64,000 bases of DNA from Certhia americana (GCA_018697195.1 CM031879.1:42147378-42211377), one strand, 5' to 3'. Positions 39,878 through 52,522 are shown, counted from the stretch's first letter. The notes: generated by a model not told the origin, from the sequence alone. Numbers and translations are program-made.

Positions 39878-39958
39878 AGGGAAGGGAGGGAAGGGAAGTT
39901 CAGGGAAGGGAAGTTCAGGGAAGTTCAGGGAAGGGAAGTTCAGGGAAGTTCAGGGAAG
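39878..39958 (+). repeat. GGGAA satellite, left part with higher-order unit
   Basis: Pure-purine GGGAA units are interspersed with the ten-base unit GGGAAGTTCA. From 39903 the order GGGAA, GGGAAGTTCA, (AA)GGGAAGTTCA recurs as a 25-base composite unit, twice in full (39903-39927 and 39928-39952), before the sequence breaks into Ns. Confidence 0.95.
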
Positions 39959-40058
39959 NNNNNNNNNNNNNNNNNNNNNNNNNNNNNNNNNNNNNNNNNN
40001 NNNNNNNNNNNNNNNNNNNNNNNNNNNNNNNNNNNNNNNNNNNNNNNNNNNNNNNNNN
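39959..40058. other. Assembly gap, 100 N
   Basis: Exactly 100 unknown bases lie inside the GGGAA array. A round 100 is the usual placeholder for a gap of unknown size, so the true array length is not known. The repeat pattern differs on the two sides. Confidence 0.98.
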
Positions 40059-40170
40059 TAGGGAAGGGAAGGGAAGGGAAGGGAAGGGAAGGGAAGGGAA
40101 GGGAAGGGAAGGGAAGGGAAGGGAAGGGAAGGGAAGGGAAGGGAAGGGAAGGGAAGGGAAGGGAAGGGAA
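40059..40170 (+). repeat. Pure (GGGAA)n array, 22 units
   Basis: After TA, the unit GGGAA repeats 22 times without a mismatch from 40061 to 40170, then stops at ATATATTG. Each unit brings a G triplet separated by AA, so the plus strand fits the G3N2 quadruplex pattern many times over. The tract is also a homopurine strand able to form triplex DNA. Confidence 0.97.
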
Positions 40171-41358
40171 ATATATTGATGTTTACAGTTATTCTGCTAA
40201 AATTTTTGGCATAATGAAAAAAGCTTCTTGATTTCTTTGTTTCTGAGTTTGAAGAACCTAAAAGACGTTTGCTTAAGCAAAGAAAATCTCCTTTTTTAAG
40301 ATTGATCTTTCCAATTGTTACCTCTAAGGTTTCTGTGATGTCAGGAACATTTGTCAAGGAAGTAACAGCCCTTCTCTCTTGTTTGTAACAGGATTTCAGG
40401 TTTGGTTCCTTCGGGGACACAAACATCACTTGTATTTCTCCATTTCTGGGGCAGAAGAGATTTGTCTAGTTTTTAGTTTTGCCTTTTGGTTTTGTTTCAG
40501 GCTTACTTAGATCAGACATAGTTGTGCAAAAATCCCAAACCAAGTAAAACAAATCTTTTATGGTCTGTCGATGTTCCAGCCTTTTCATTCTGGTGTTAAA
40601 ACATTTTTATTTCTGATTTGCTAGGTACAAAAGCCAAAATGATTGAAATTTCAATTCTGGATCAAAGTCTGACAGCTAGCAGACTACAAAACTATGAGGG
40701 AAAACATTCTCGATGCATGAGACATAATTCTCTATGCATGAGGAAATTAATTGTTTAAGCAAAATATTTTTTCAGATGTTTAGGTTTTGCATATGGATCA
40801 TCCCACTAATACTAGCATAAATCTTCTACAAATAGCCTAAGTAATGCAAATGTTTGCTAATACCTTGTTTAATTTTGAACTTATTTCAGTTCCTTTGGCA
40901 AAATGCTATTCCTGAGTGAGTAGAAGAGTAATTGGGTCCTCAACCCTCGAGTGTGTGGTTGCAGCTGTGAGTCATCTCCTTACTTTCCGTGCTGTCTTGG
41001 GATCTCTAATGACTGCAGAGGATCAGCGTGTTGTGTCACCTGGCACCAGCCATGTCACAGGGCAGGCACGAGCCCCGCTGCTGAGCAGGGTGTTATGTCA
41101 GTGCTGACTCAAGGTGGGGAAAGAAGTGCTCATCCAATCCCTGCTAGTGGAAAGTGCTCTCTGAGTTAGGACCTCCGCTTCAAAGATTACTTCACCCATG
41201 CTCCCATTTTCACCCTTTTCCTAACAGGATCAGGTGACAGATCCATAACTTGAATTTGTGGAAATGAAATTTTAAAAAGGGAATAAATTTTGACTGGCAT
41301 ATATCTAAGACTTTCATATATTCTAATTAAGATTTTGAAAAATTACAGGGGGTTTATG

Positions 41359-41426
41359 TATACACACACATATATAAAAATAAACAAATATGTGCGTGTG
41401 TGTGTGTGTGTGTGCGCACGCACACA
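41359..41426. repeat. CA/TG microsatellite with inverted arms
   Basis: A short CA tract (41361-41370) and a TG tract (41391-41414) flank an A-rich spacer. The TG tract runs into GCGCACGCACACA, giving a near-palindrome centred on TGCGCA. Alternating purine-pyrimidine sequence of this kind favours Z-DNA and hairpins. Confidence 0.9.
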
Positions 41427-44400
41427 TAAATACATTCTCACATTTGCTTTACAGACAAGTAAAAGTCTTGTGGCTATGACCTTCTAAAATTACGGCCCTA
41501 TTGGATAGCTACAATTGCTGTTGGACAGAATTGGTCTGTGAAACCAGCCATGAGATTCCAAATGGTTTCTTGCATATGTTCGACTGACTTGGCACTTGAG
41601 AGGGCTGGTTGTGATGTTAAGCCTCCCATTCATCTGAAAATGGAGAGAAGCAGGTGATGCCACCTGAAGCTCTCCTTCCTGACACCTATGGAAAGCTCTG
41701 TCTTCTGACTCAGGCTGCTGAATTACATTTGGCAAGCCAGGCATAGCAACTGATGGTAGCTGAGCAGTGTATTTTAGTACCACTACCTTTTTTTTCCTCA
41801 TGGATTTTGAAATGTCAAAAAGTCTACTAAAGTTCATAAGCATTTAGAGTGCTGATACAAAAAAAATGGAAGAAAAAAAGAAACCAGGAGGGGTCTACAT
41901 CCATGTTGCTTTGCTTATGGCATTTTGTGAAATCTTTTACACCTATGCAAAATGTCTTTATAGAGACACTAAACTAACCAGCTGCGCTTTGTTTACTTGT
42001 TTTGCTTGGATGTAAGTGATTAAATAAAATGCCAAGCTGTGGAGGATTCAGCAGAATGATAATGCTGTTTTAGCTTGCTCTGCGTGGCTTGTTCTATTAA
42101 TATATGTTTGTGGTCAGGAAGGAACGCAGTCTCACTTCACTATAATATGTGCAGTATTAATTTTGGTTTGACACCTGCCAGGCAAAGATCCTCACCAGCC
42201 AAAGGCATTCTTCACAACCAAGCTCCATCTGTTATGCAGATCTTGATTCTGATATATCTAACGAGCCAAAGCGAAAAGAAAAGCCAACTTGAAGAAAAAA
42301 AAATCTCCAGGAGGAATGAATAGTTCTATCAAGGATAAATATAATGGCTTACTGTCACTTTTGGTTTAAGTCCTTCAAGGGAAACATGTGTGATTAGTTT
42401 TGTTTTAGAAGAAAACTGTCCTTCATACTGGCAGTGTCGTTGTTGTTGTTGCATGAAAGGAATATTGATAGCTAAAGTTCAAGCACATGATTTTATTGCT
42501 GAATGCCGTAACCTTTAGAAAGATTTCTTGATAGGAAAGTTTCTATTAAAAAGAATTTACTCACTTTTTCTACTCGGCAGATTAAAAGCCTGAAGGAGTC
42601 TTTGATTCTTGCCTGCAAAGGAGCATCAGGATTAACACTTGCCTCAGCTCTTTGAAAGACAGCTCAGGTTTTTTGAAACAAGCATTCAAGTAATGTCTGT
42701 CAAATGAAGTTAGCTTCCAATCCCCTGTCAAAAGTTGCATGATGATTTTGTCACTTTGCTGACAAAACAATCATTAATTGCTCCAGTTAGCTTTGTTTTT
42801 CACTTAAAGTGGGTGAATTAATCTGTCAGAGCTGCCCAACCCACACGGGTAAACATTTGCCTCCTATGATACTATGAGAAGTCTACAACAAATATGAGTG
42901 TATTTTATGATCACCACAACTTCATGCAATCACCTGCTGATCATTTATTTTTATTTGTGATACTGTGGAGAAGAAACTTGACTAAGAAATTATGGATCTA
43001 TGGGCTTCAGATCTGTAATTAATGGTTGAAAGTTTCGTATTATCAAACACCATTCAATTCACTAGGAACTGTAGAGCATTGAAAACTATATAGGAATGCA
43101 TTAACATGCTTCAGAATTTTTCAGTCTTTTTCAGTGTTATTTGTAGAGTTGACTGTTGTAACTGCTGGCCTGTAAAACAAAAACTCTCATCCCTAATCTT
43201 TCAGACTAGTAAGTGTCTCTGTGCTGTCTAGTAGTTCCTGAAAGCTTGAATGTTCCACAGAATCTAACAATAGAGTAGATTTTTTTTCCCCTTAGTGTAT
43301 TGCTGCATGCTGAAATTGTTTATGCACTCATATCAAAAGGTACACTGCAAAGATGCATCATTAGCTGTAGTTTCACTGCTTATGCATATTGCTCACTTAT
43401 GTATAACAATACAGAAATTGATAGGAAATATCAAGCAAATTTTACACTTCAGTGTCTCGAGCAACGTAAAATGCAAGGTATAAAGTCACAGTATGATTAA
43501 ACCAAATCCTGCCTGTAATATAGGGTCATCCTGCCTGAAAAGGGAGTAGACATTATAGTATGTTGTGTTTCTGTTTACTATGTATAGGTGCTCTTTTCCT
43601 TGCATACATCTGCAGCTGCCATTTATTTATGAAATTTATTATTTGATCTCATGGTATGTAGCAGCAGAGAAATACTGTGTGGGATTGTAATTAATTTTTT
43701 TTGCATGGGAGACAAAATAACATCCACACTATTAACTGCTGTAATTTCCTCCCTGCTCTTTCCAGTAAAATGTGAACCAAGATATGAAATCCCAATTTCT
43801 TTCAGTCCTTAAACACAGGGATTGCTCCCTATGGCTTGAAAAGAATTGAAATTGAAGAGAGAATTAATTCATCTTCTCTGACAATCTGCTTAATATAGAT
43901 TAGTACTGAAGACTATCAGTATAGCAGAGATCTATAGAGTTACAAAACCTGTAGAAGAGATTAAAAATGTTCGAGAAAACTGTGTAGCAACTAAAACTGA
44001 ATAGTGGGAATACAACTGAAGACTTTTGTCATGAAATCTAAATGTTTATGTTTCAGATTTTAGTAGTCTGATTCCACATCTCCAGTTACTAGGCAGTCCT
44101 TAGCAAGTGATAAAGAATATATGAATTAGCAGCTGGTATTGAGCCAAAATAGAAACATTTGTGTTCTTGAATTGCCTGTAGATTTACAAAATTTTATGCT
44201 GTTTTTCTTACCCTAATACCCAAAATGTACTTAATGTCACAAAGTGTGGTGTTTTAGAGCTCACAGAGGACAAGAGCTGCCAACAAATGAAGATATATGT
44301 ACTTTTTCATTTTACCACTAATGCAGAGTCCCAGCAAGCTTTTGGCAGGAAGGAGCTGAATTTGGTACCTTGGGTGGATTGTGCTTCACTTCAGGGAAGT

Positions 44401-44738
44401 GCCATAGATTTGATTACAAAAGGATCATGGTATCAATTTATTCTGCGTATTTGCTGTCATATGTAAGGTAGATTGTAATTTATTAAGAATAAGACAGAGC
44501 ACTTAGTATCTTTTAATGCAAGTCATAAAAACCAGCACAATGAGGAAGAATGAAGCCAGTCTTAAAAATGTACTTCATATTTGCTTTCATTTTGATTAAT
44601 GCCTTTCATAATTTAAGATACTTGGAAATGTTAATTACCATGACAGAAGTATGCTTATGAGTAAGTGTTTTATGATCACTAATTGACAGAAGTTGGGTTT
44701 ATTCATGCAAATTCCATATATAATATTTGCATTCATCA

Positions 44739-44764
44739 GATCAGAAGTTTCCGATCAGAAGTTA
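44739..44764. repeat. 14-base tandem pair
   Basis: GATCAGAAGTT occurs at 44739 and 44753 with period 14. Confidence 0.85.
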
Positions 44765-45120
44765 CAGAAACTGTGAAGCATAGCTACTCAAACAAGCATA
44801 AAATTCTCTGTTAGATTTGTTTTACTGTAATGCGGTTAGCTGAAAAAAATATACTGCTTTCTAAAGCTTTATTTTGGGTGTTTTTCTTTCAATGTGTTTA
44901 CCATACAGATTCCATTCTCTAGGTTACTCTGGATGTTTAACTGCCCAAGATTTGAATGGATTGCATTAGGGAAGATGGTATATTCTTAAGAAGATATTGT
45001 ACCTGTTGTTTCTACAGAAGTGCAGGTTTTCCATCACCAGGATTTCTCCATCATGCCAAGTCAGCTCTGTGGGAGGCAGGATCTGGATAGAGAACAGAGA
45101 TCAGCTCTTGCTTGGTAGTT

Positions 45121-45140
45121 GTCATCAGATGTCATCAGAT
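45121..45140. repeat. Exact ten-base tandem pair
   Basis: GTCATCAGAT occurs twice back to back. Confidence 0.9.
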
Positions 45141-48100
45141 GGTGTTCTCCAGTAGGCTGAAATGGATGGAGGAGGTTGGCATCTCTGGTAGTCAGCAGGA
45201 GCCTTCAGAGAGGGAAACCAGCACAAACAAGTGGAACAGTCATCACAGCCTCCCATCTTGCAGCTACCCATGTAACTCACTGCTCACATTTGGCAGGAGA
45301 GACAAAGAGCTATGCATGTGCTAAAAGCAGGTGAAGGCTATACAACTTCTCCAAGTTATTTTACTCTTCTGTAAGTGAATTCAAGCTGAGTATATTAACT
45401 TTATATATGGAAAGATATCTCTAATGGGGTCTGGTATCTGTCTGCAAAAAGTACAGTTCAATGTCTCTCACTCCTTGGTCAAATACTCTTTAACACCCCT
45501 GAAACCAGGAGGCAGACCTGGTGGGATTGAGTAGACTTTGGATGGGCTGAGTGATCCGTGCTGCTTGCAGATGCATAGAAGATGTGTGTGCTGATACCTA
45601 GAGGAGAAAGACCTTTTCCATGTTCTCTGGAGCATGATTATTTGGAGTGGTTGCAAAGTACTAATGTTCCCTTCTTGGCCTTTGAATCAGCCTGGTGTTT
45701 GATTAGCAACAATGACAAGAAGATTAAAAAATAACACCCAAATTACGCAGTAGGGGTTGGTTTCTGGATAGTCTGTTTTATTCTTTTTCACTGATTACCA
45801 ATTTGAACTTACTTCTTGAATTTAAACAGATCCAAATTTGGATCCTAAAGTTTACTAAAATGAAATAACCTTGTAATGCTTCATGATAATTTTTGACTTG
45901 CACAGGAGAGACTAAGTCCTGGACACTCCATGAAGGCCTGCTGAGTATTAGATATCCTGTGTGATAATTTCCTGTCTGGAACTCCAGTCATTCATGGCTG
46001 CAGGTTGGCTTATGAATTTGAATGTAATGTAGGAAGAAGACAGGCATTTGCCTGCAGTTTCACCTGTTATTATAGTCTTGAGAGAGAACAGCTGAGCAAG
46101 AAAGTAGCAGAGCAGCTGTATAAATGGAGACTTACTATAACCTCCCATCTTCTTTTCTAACAAACCAAGCCAAGTCATCCCCTGCACTTACCCAACAACT
46201 TATCTTTATTCCATCCTTCTCACCGGTATCTCCACCATAATCTTGTGTTTTACCTCAATGATCTGTAGCACTTACTGGGAAGCCTCAAAATGCTTCTTCT
46301 CTGCTTTTGCTTTAATCCAGCATCTTTGGCAGTGCAGGGGGGTTGCAGCTCTTAGAAATCGTCAGTCTCTCCATTAGTGGTAGCGTTACATAGTATCCTT
46401 CAGTTCAGGTTCTTCAACCCCACATGCTGCTCAGGAAAGCCAGTCCCAACCTGATCTGCTAAATTTGTCTTTCTTCATGACACATTCTTACTATTGTGCT
46501 CATGCCAAGGGGATTTTACTCTAAAGTAAATATACTTGTTTATGTGCAAGTTGTTCACTATTGTGACATTCAGTCAGTAAATAATTTCTGTAACATAGCA
46601 CACAGCGTTGGCAAGCATGTGCATTCTGTACCCAGTGCTGGGTCCATGGCTCAGGGTAGTTGAATGAGTGGGCTGGAGGGAAGCATAACCTCACACTGGA
46701 TTCATTATTATGTATGTGTTCCTTTAGCTGAAGTGCCTCACATGCTATTGATGGCATGTTAGCCATGGTGGCTCTGAGGAGCTTCAGTCCCTTTTAACTT
46801 AATTTCCTCTAGTAACCAGGGCCATGCACTCCTCTGCTGTGGAGTGTTGTATGTATGCATGTAACCCTAGTAGTTTCTGAACTTCTTGTCCAATAACAAG
46901 AAGTCTGTCTATTTGCTGTTGAGAAAAGGAACAATTTCGTGAGTGTCTTGAGAACAGGTAAGCAGCTGGAGAAGACCTGAAGTCAGCTGTAGGACTCACA
47001 TCCTGTGAAGTAAGTGAGGCTTCTTCGATTTGCTGCTTGTAGAACCTTTTAATCTAACTTTACTGCTTCTCAGGGAAAAACTGTTCTCCAGATGCCAGAA
47101 AAGATGATTAAAGAGGACTCTGAAATGTTTGCTTTGAACTCTTTAGAAATCATGACTGGGATCTGATAAGAGAGTTAAGTGAACAAAAGTTAGCGTCTTG
47201 AGTCCAGATCACTGAAGGACTCCATACACCTAGCAGGAGGAGATGCTGAGGCCAGATGCATGCCCAAGCAGTTACTTCTCTTTACAGTTCCATTCCAGTT
47301 TTGCAGGGTCTGAAAACCAGACTCACCAACATGTTTCTGATGTTATTATATAAAAATTAGAGCATTTCCCTAGCATTGTTCCTGCCAAGGGCTCTTGCAT
47401 GCTTGATTTCAGCATACTGCTTGATTCCCAGGAGAGTTTTCTCTTAAGATGCTGTTCTGGAGGTTAGGAAGCATTCTTGACCCTTTTCAGCGAAATCTTT
47501 ATGTTTTTTCTGTAATGATTTACCAGGAGAAATGGAGTATATCTGTGCACCTCAGCATTAGAATGAGCAGCTCAGAGACAGCTGGATTCCCATTTCCTCT
47601 TCCAGGGCTCTTTCTGTCGTATCCAACAAGTATGTACATGGTCCTTTAAGAGGATAAAGTACAGAGGCAATGCTGGAAGGAGATCAGTCTGCAGAAACAT
47701 CTTTCCCAACAGACAGATTTATTAGTTATTAGATAGAAAATGGACCATAATATATCCCTGACTCTTCAATTGTCTCCTGAACTGCCTGTGGCATTGTTCT
47801 TGTAGGATTAGGCAGCAACTGACTGAGACTTTTTCAGCACTTTGGATTCAGGTGAAATTACCATCCAAGTCCCTTTTACACAGGAGGAAAAGCCAAAAAG
47901 TTTGGTTTGTGTTAAAATGTATTGACTTCACAGGGGAGAAGTCTCTCTGAAACTCCAGCAAATGCTTTTGGTCATGCCCAAAGAAGTCTCACATACAAGG
48001 AGAAGGGTCCTTTACACAAAACTGTAAGGCATTCGCAGGTCGCCCACAAATGCCTCAGCTCAAAGTCCTGTGTGGACTTTGTCGTACATCCTCCCATTTG

Positions 48101-51008
48101 TGCCAAGTGGGACACAGCTGAGGTGAATTTGTTTTCCATCCTCCTAACTTTTCCAGTATCTTCTTGGGGTCTCCTACTAAAAGCCTCAGAGGTTCTGAAG
48201 AAAAAGAAATGCAAAAGTGGTGACTGTCTGCCTTTGCCCCTTGTGGTTTTTTGCATCTTTGTTATCCGGGTGACTCTGTTTTGTCTGGTCTGTATCTGTG
48301 ATACTATTTATATCCACCTCTGTTTCCTGTCCACACTCTCCAGCACTATTGTAACTCCTGGTTTGTGCAGTGGTCTGGAAGTACAGATGTACACAGGCCA
48401 GAAGTTGACAACATCTGTTTTTTAACTGGAACAACTAGAATAAAGCTTATGAGCTTCCTTCACCCGCGATGGGTAGAAGCACATTCCCTCATGCTACAGC
48501 TTTGAATAGTAGGTCTTTATCTGGGTCAGTTTCAGTTTCACAACCAGGGTGGAGAATGTCCTTCCCATCTCCAGCCCTATGGAAGGGGATTTTAATGGCC
48601 CCAAGCACCATGCCAGCCAGCTGGCTGGTGGTCCCAGGAGAGAAGCTCTGCACCAGGCTGGCTCTCTGCCCAGCGCAGAGATGTTGGCTCCTCCTTCCTC
48701 AGGACCTTAGTGGCTTCAACATGAGCTGGCACCTTGCAGCCTAGACCACATGCCCACAGCTGGACACAGTGTTTCCCTTGGTGCTCTCACTGGAGGTTAC
48801 ACCAGCGCAAATTTCCTTCTCCAGAGCAACCCTCAACACCCTCTGGTGGTGCCCCAAGCCCCACTTCTTCCCCTTGTGCCCATTTTTAACTGTGCAATCC
48901 TCGTTTTGCTAACCAGAAACACGTGCCTGACAGAAACACATATGTCTACTCATCGGACCCACCTAGAGTAAGAAAAACCTGAGCTTTTTTTTGAAGAAAT
49001 GAGGTCTCAGTATCCTAAAGATACCTTTCTAATGCAACTGCAAGATCTACATAATTGAAATTTTTTCTCTAATCTCATTACCTCCCTCAGGCTGTTCCTG
49101 ACAAGTGGAGATTATAAATGAGAGTTTGTAGTAAACATAGTCAAAAAAATGGTATCTTTAATATTTTTTTGCAATATATTCAAAGCAGTTTGGGTGTGAG
49201 CACAGAGAACTCATTTCTATTTCACCTCAAATGGCATTATGTTTATTAATTTAGAAGTGGCATTAATCCTACAACGTATCCAGATCATTCTGTGATTTTG
49301 CATTTGTCGTAACTGAAAGATCTCACTAAATATTCCTCTGCCTCTAAATAACATTGCCTGTCATGTAATGTTTATCTCTGATTTTCCTCAGTGTTTTTGT
49401 ATCAGAGCTGAAAATGGGCTATCACAGAAAATAAAATGGGACTGAAATACTAGTCCTTTGTATTAAATTTAGCATTTGGCTTCTGTCCCAGAGTTTTCCA
49501 CATCCATATTAGAATCAGATGGTAGCATAAGATGAAAAGATCTCCTGGATAGGTTTTATTCTCATCCTTATTAAAGGGCTGATAACAGACTGAAGGCAAC
49601 ATACTTGTTGTAGTAAAAAAGCCTGCCTAATATCAAAGGATGGAGGGACAAGCTGACATGTATTATTGTTAGGCCTTCCTGCTTGATCACATTTCAGTAT
49701 CATAAAATCATTCTGCTAGTGGACATGACATATGAAAACTTCAGTGTGAGAGCAAAAAGCCCAGGCTGGCCAGTATTACTGCTGTGGGTACACACTTAGT
49801 AGCTGAACATAAAGCAAGGAAAGGGTTTAATATCAAAAAATTTTGTTGATGACACCACAGAGTAGCTATATTTATTTTATTCTCAACTATTTGCATTCAT
49901 GAAAGACACTGCCTTGTCCTGGCTTACCTGTGAAACTGGTATCACATGTGATGTGACAGCATAGGGCAGCCCCACTGGTATTGCTCAGCCTTCTTCAGAA
50001 GTTATGCATCCTTTGCATATCTATCCGCAAACCAGCACTTGCCCCAGATTCCTTTGGCAGTCTGGAGACAGAAAGATCAAAGAGACCTAAATAGTCTTCA
50101 GAAAGCAATTTTCTCTTTACTGAAAGCAGCTTTGTATAGTTTTTGTGTATTATTTGGCTGAAAATGTACAAACATTTGCAGGCTCCGGGTGTTCTATGCA
50201 AAACCAATTTCTTTTGATAAAATGAAGGAATGGTGATTTCTGTTCTGCTGAACAGAATGGTTCTGCTGTAGTGGAGACTGTGAGCATGATATTGGAGCTA
50301 TAAATTAGATTTTGCAAAGAAGCATTTCTGTAGGGAGTCTGCTGCTTCAGAGAAACAGGCTATAATCAGCATTTTTCAAGGGGACATTTTGCCTGTGTTT
50401 TGTCGCAGTATCTTCAGCAAGAGAAGTAGAGCAGCAATTGCAGACTGCGTTGACTTCATTTCAGCTTTTGATCACAAAGGCTATCGAAGAACAAATATGC
50501 TTTGTGTGGGTATTTTATTCTGCTTTTCTAAGTGCACCTTTTTAAAGGCTGGCATGTGGTTTGAACTTATAGGCAGAGAATCATTGCACTGGCACTCCTG
50601 TTTACAGCATCAATGTCAACATTTGAACTTATACCCAGTGTTCCTTTTACAATCAGTGGAGAGAAATGTGCACATTTAGTTCAGTTAATTAATCTGATTA
50701 TTTTAGACATCTTTTTCCAGTGATAGGCTTTGTATTTTTGAAGTCTATTTCTCTTCTCAGCAATAATTAATCCTAGCATATTTAGTTCAGGAGGTGTTAT
50801 CTGTAGTTAAGTGAGCTGGATCCCACACAGCATGTTTCTGAATAGCACTGTATTCTCACTTGGCTACCAACACTGTTTGTATGAATACTTTTGGGGTTTT
50901 ATTTTAATTATCAGATTATCCTAGGGAACACATAAAGAAATCAGTTGTGTATGTAAGAAATGTTCAGTCCTTACGGGATTTTTACTGCTGATAATTACAG
51001 CTATTTTA

Positions 51009-51077
51009 ATGCTTCCTATGAAAGGTAGTTGTATTGAAATCTATGAAATGCTTCCTATGTTTTAGTAGTTGTATTGA
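51009..51077. repeat. 39-base tandem duplication, partly diverged
   Basis: ATGCTTCCTATG followed by TAGTTGTATTGA occurs at 51009 and again at 51048, with a five- versus six-base spacer that differs between copies. It lies about 1 kb before the CRADD terminal exon. Confidence 0.9.
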
Positions 51078-51960
51078 TCCAGTCCTCCTCAGGTACCAGT
51101 TCAATGTGAAATGTCTTTCTGGGTGAAGAGTGCATTCTCTTGGGTACATGGACAATCCTAAGGGCCTTAACATCAGGCAAAAATCTCTGAGAAAAAAGGG
51201 GACATCCTCGCATTCTCCTGAAAACATCTTCAAGGAGCTCAGATGAATGGAGCTGTGGCACATACGTGCCTGCTTTCAGGAGTGTTACAAGAACTGAGCT
51301 GAGGGATAAGGAAGCACAGTTTGTATTTGTGAACAGTGTTGATGCCCTGTTCATTTGTGTTCACCTGAACCATGCTTATGGATTCATTCCAATAGAGGAA
51401 AAGCCCTCGATGCTGGACTCCTCAAGATGAGTTTGCCATATATGACAGGGCACAAAGGGTAAGTAGCATCTTAGGAGAGAATTTTCTGTGAACAACCCTC
51501 AGGAAAAAAAAAAATAGAATAATACCTATTAACTAAGGAATCAAAGTTATTTCTGAAGTGTATAAATGGAATCAAAGAATAGGAGTAATAAGGTATTATT
51601 GATCCCATGTTTGTCATTTGTCACTATATCATACTGGTGCAAGCACATTGAGGATGTTGGCTGCTGGAAACAGGTTCCCTGAAAACCTTTCTCGTTCACT
51701 ACCCTGAAATCTATAATTACTTTTGGAAGGCTTTGCTTTGGTGTATAGTTCTGATGCCTGGATTACTGACATCCAAAACAAAAGGGCTCCCTAGTATGGT
51801 CCACTGAGTATTAGTTTTCCTCTGATTAATCTTCTGGTTGGTTATGTAATTAATTTTTCTATGTAAATATGTATTCTGTTTCTTTAATTCTTCCACCTCA
51901 ATTTTGCTCATACTTATTCCTTCCTTTGCCAAAGTCTCCCATTAACTCTTGCAGCATTGC

Positions 51961-52021
51961 CTAATGAGCAACATGCTTTTTCTTTCTCTTTTTTTTTGTT
52001 TTTTTTTTTACTATTTTACAG
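51961..52021 (+). promoter_or_regulatory. CRADD: 3' splice site of CRADD terminal exon
   Basis: A long pyrimidine tract, almost all T (about 51977-52009), is followed by ACTATTTTACAG, with the acceptor AG at 52020-52021. No other AG occurs between the tract and the acceptor. A possible branch point is CTAAT at 51961-51965, rather far at about 57 bases. Exon homology begins straight after the AG, in the phase expected for the split Asp codon. The acceptor is strong; the branch point is a guess. Confidence 0.85.
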
Positions 52022-52317
52022 ACTTAACTGAAGTGTCACCATGCATTTTGAAGATGTCACCAACAGATCAACAGCTGAACAAGCTGGCCAGGAGGCTGGG
52101 ACCTGAATGGGAGCATGTAGTTCTGTGCTTAGGTTTGTCCCATACTGACATCTATCGATGTAAAGTCAATCACCCTCACAACCTGCAGTCACAGATCGTA
52201 GCTGCATTTGTCCTGTGGAAACAGCGTTTGGGGAAAAAAGCAACAATCCAAAGTCTGCACGCCAGCCTGATGGCAGAGGAAGTGGATCCTTCAGTGATAC
52301 AGTACATGCTTGAGTGA
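52022..52317 (+). CDS. CRADD: CRADD (RAIDD) terminal coding exon, death domain
   Basis: This is the last coding exon of CRADD, the adaptor that joins caspase-2 through an N-terminal CARD and PIDD1 through a C-terminal death domain in the PIDDosome. The exon gives the last two bases of a split codon (Asp if the previous exon ends in G), then 97 residues and a TGA at 52315-52317. Diagnostic pieces are RLGPEWE, LGLS-TDIYRCK, NHPHN-QSQ, and the C-terminus EVDPS...MLE, all as in mammalian CRADD. The six death-domain helices fit within this length. The linker before the domain ([16 protein letters not shown]) appears about six residues shorter than in human, as I recall that sequence. Residues corresponding to human Gly128 (52099-52101), Phe164 (52207-52209) and Arg170 (52225-52227), which are mutated in a human lissencephaly disorder, are all conserved. 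The reading frame is intact. The CARD half lies outside the window. Confidence 0.97.
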
Positions 52318-52516
52318 AGCCATGCTGTTTACTCAGAGCTTCCATGTATTTCGTTACATTAAGTAATGAGGATGGCAATGTATGTTGAAGATTGGCCGCC
52401 TTAAACTCTAGAAAGAGGGTTTGAGAACTGTCATTTCATTAAGCTTAAGCATTCCAGTTTTCTGTGGCATCTTGTGACTTGTAATTCTTTTCATGCCAGA
52501 TTAATTATTAGCAGGC

Positions 52517-52522
52517 ATTAAA
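52517..52522 (+). promoter_or_regulatory. CRADD: possible early poly(A) signal ATTAAA
   Basis: This is the common variant hexamer 200 bases after the stop, followed by a T-rich stretch (CTCTTTCCTGTTCCC and TTTTGTGC). Use would give a short 3' UTR isoform. It is weaker evidence than the AATAAA downstream. Confidence 0.35.

Larger units (their letters stand above)
40171..51960. other. Intronic, no gene recognised
   Basis: This holds the TG/CA tract, three small tandem duplications and a GC-richer patch near 48460-48960. It is free of recognisable CR1 for over 11 kb, the longest such stretch in the intron part here. Confidence 0.6.
1..52021 (+). other. CRADD: CRADD last coding intron, 3' part
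   Basis: Everything before the death-domain exon is read as intron of CRADD, running from beyond the left edge to the acceptor AG at 52020-52021. The reasons are the acceptor in front of the exon, the absence of any other recognisable exon, and the established gene structure in which one very long intron separates the CARD exon from the death-domain exon. The CARD exon is not in this window. An independent nested non-coding transcript cannot be excluded from sequence alone. Confidence 0.85.

Noticed and set aside
39835..40429. Open frames rich in Gly-Lys-Arg-Glu or Pro-Ser-Leu-Phe
   Set aside because: They are translations of the GGGAA repeat running through the N gap and cannot be judged as proteins.
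47922..48425. 167-codon open frame followed closely by AATAAA (48439-48444)
   Set aside because: It opens at TTG and not ATG, no domain is recognised, and the opposite strand is also open. A chance frame fits better than a terminal exon.
51949..52021. In-frame extension of the CRADD exon upstream
   Set aside because: It is translated polypyrimidine tract before the acceptor AG and opens at TTG. Homology to CRADD starts only after 52021.
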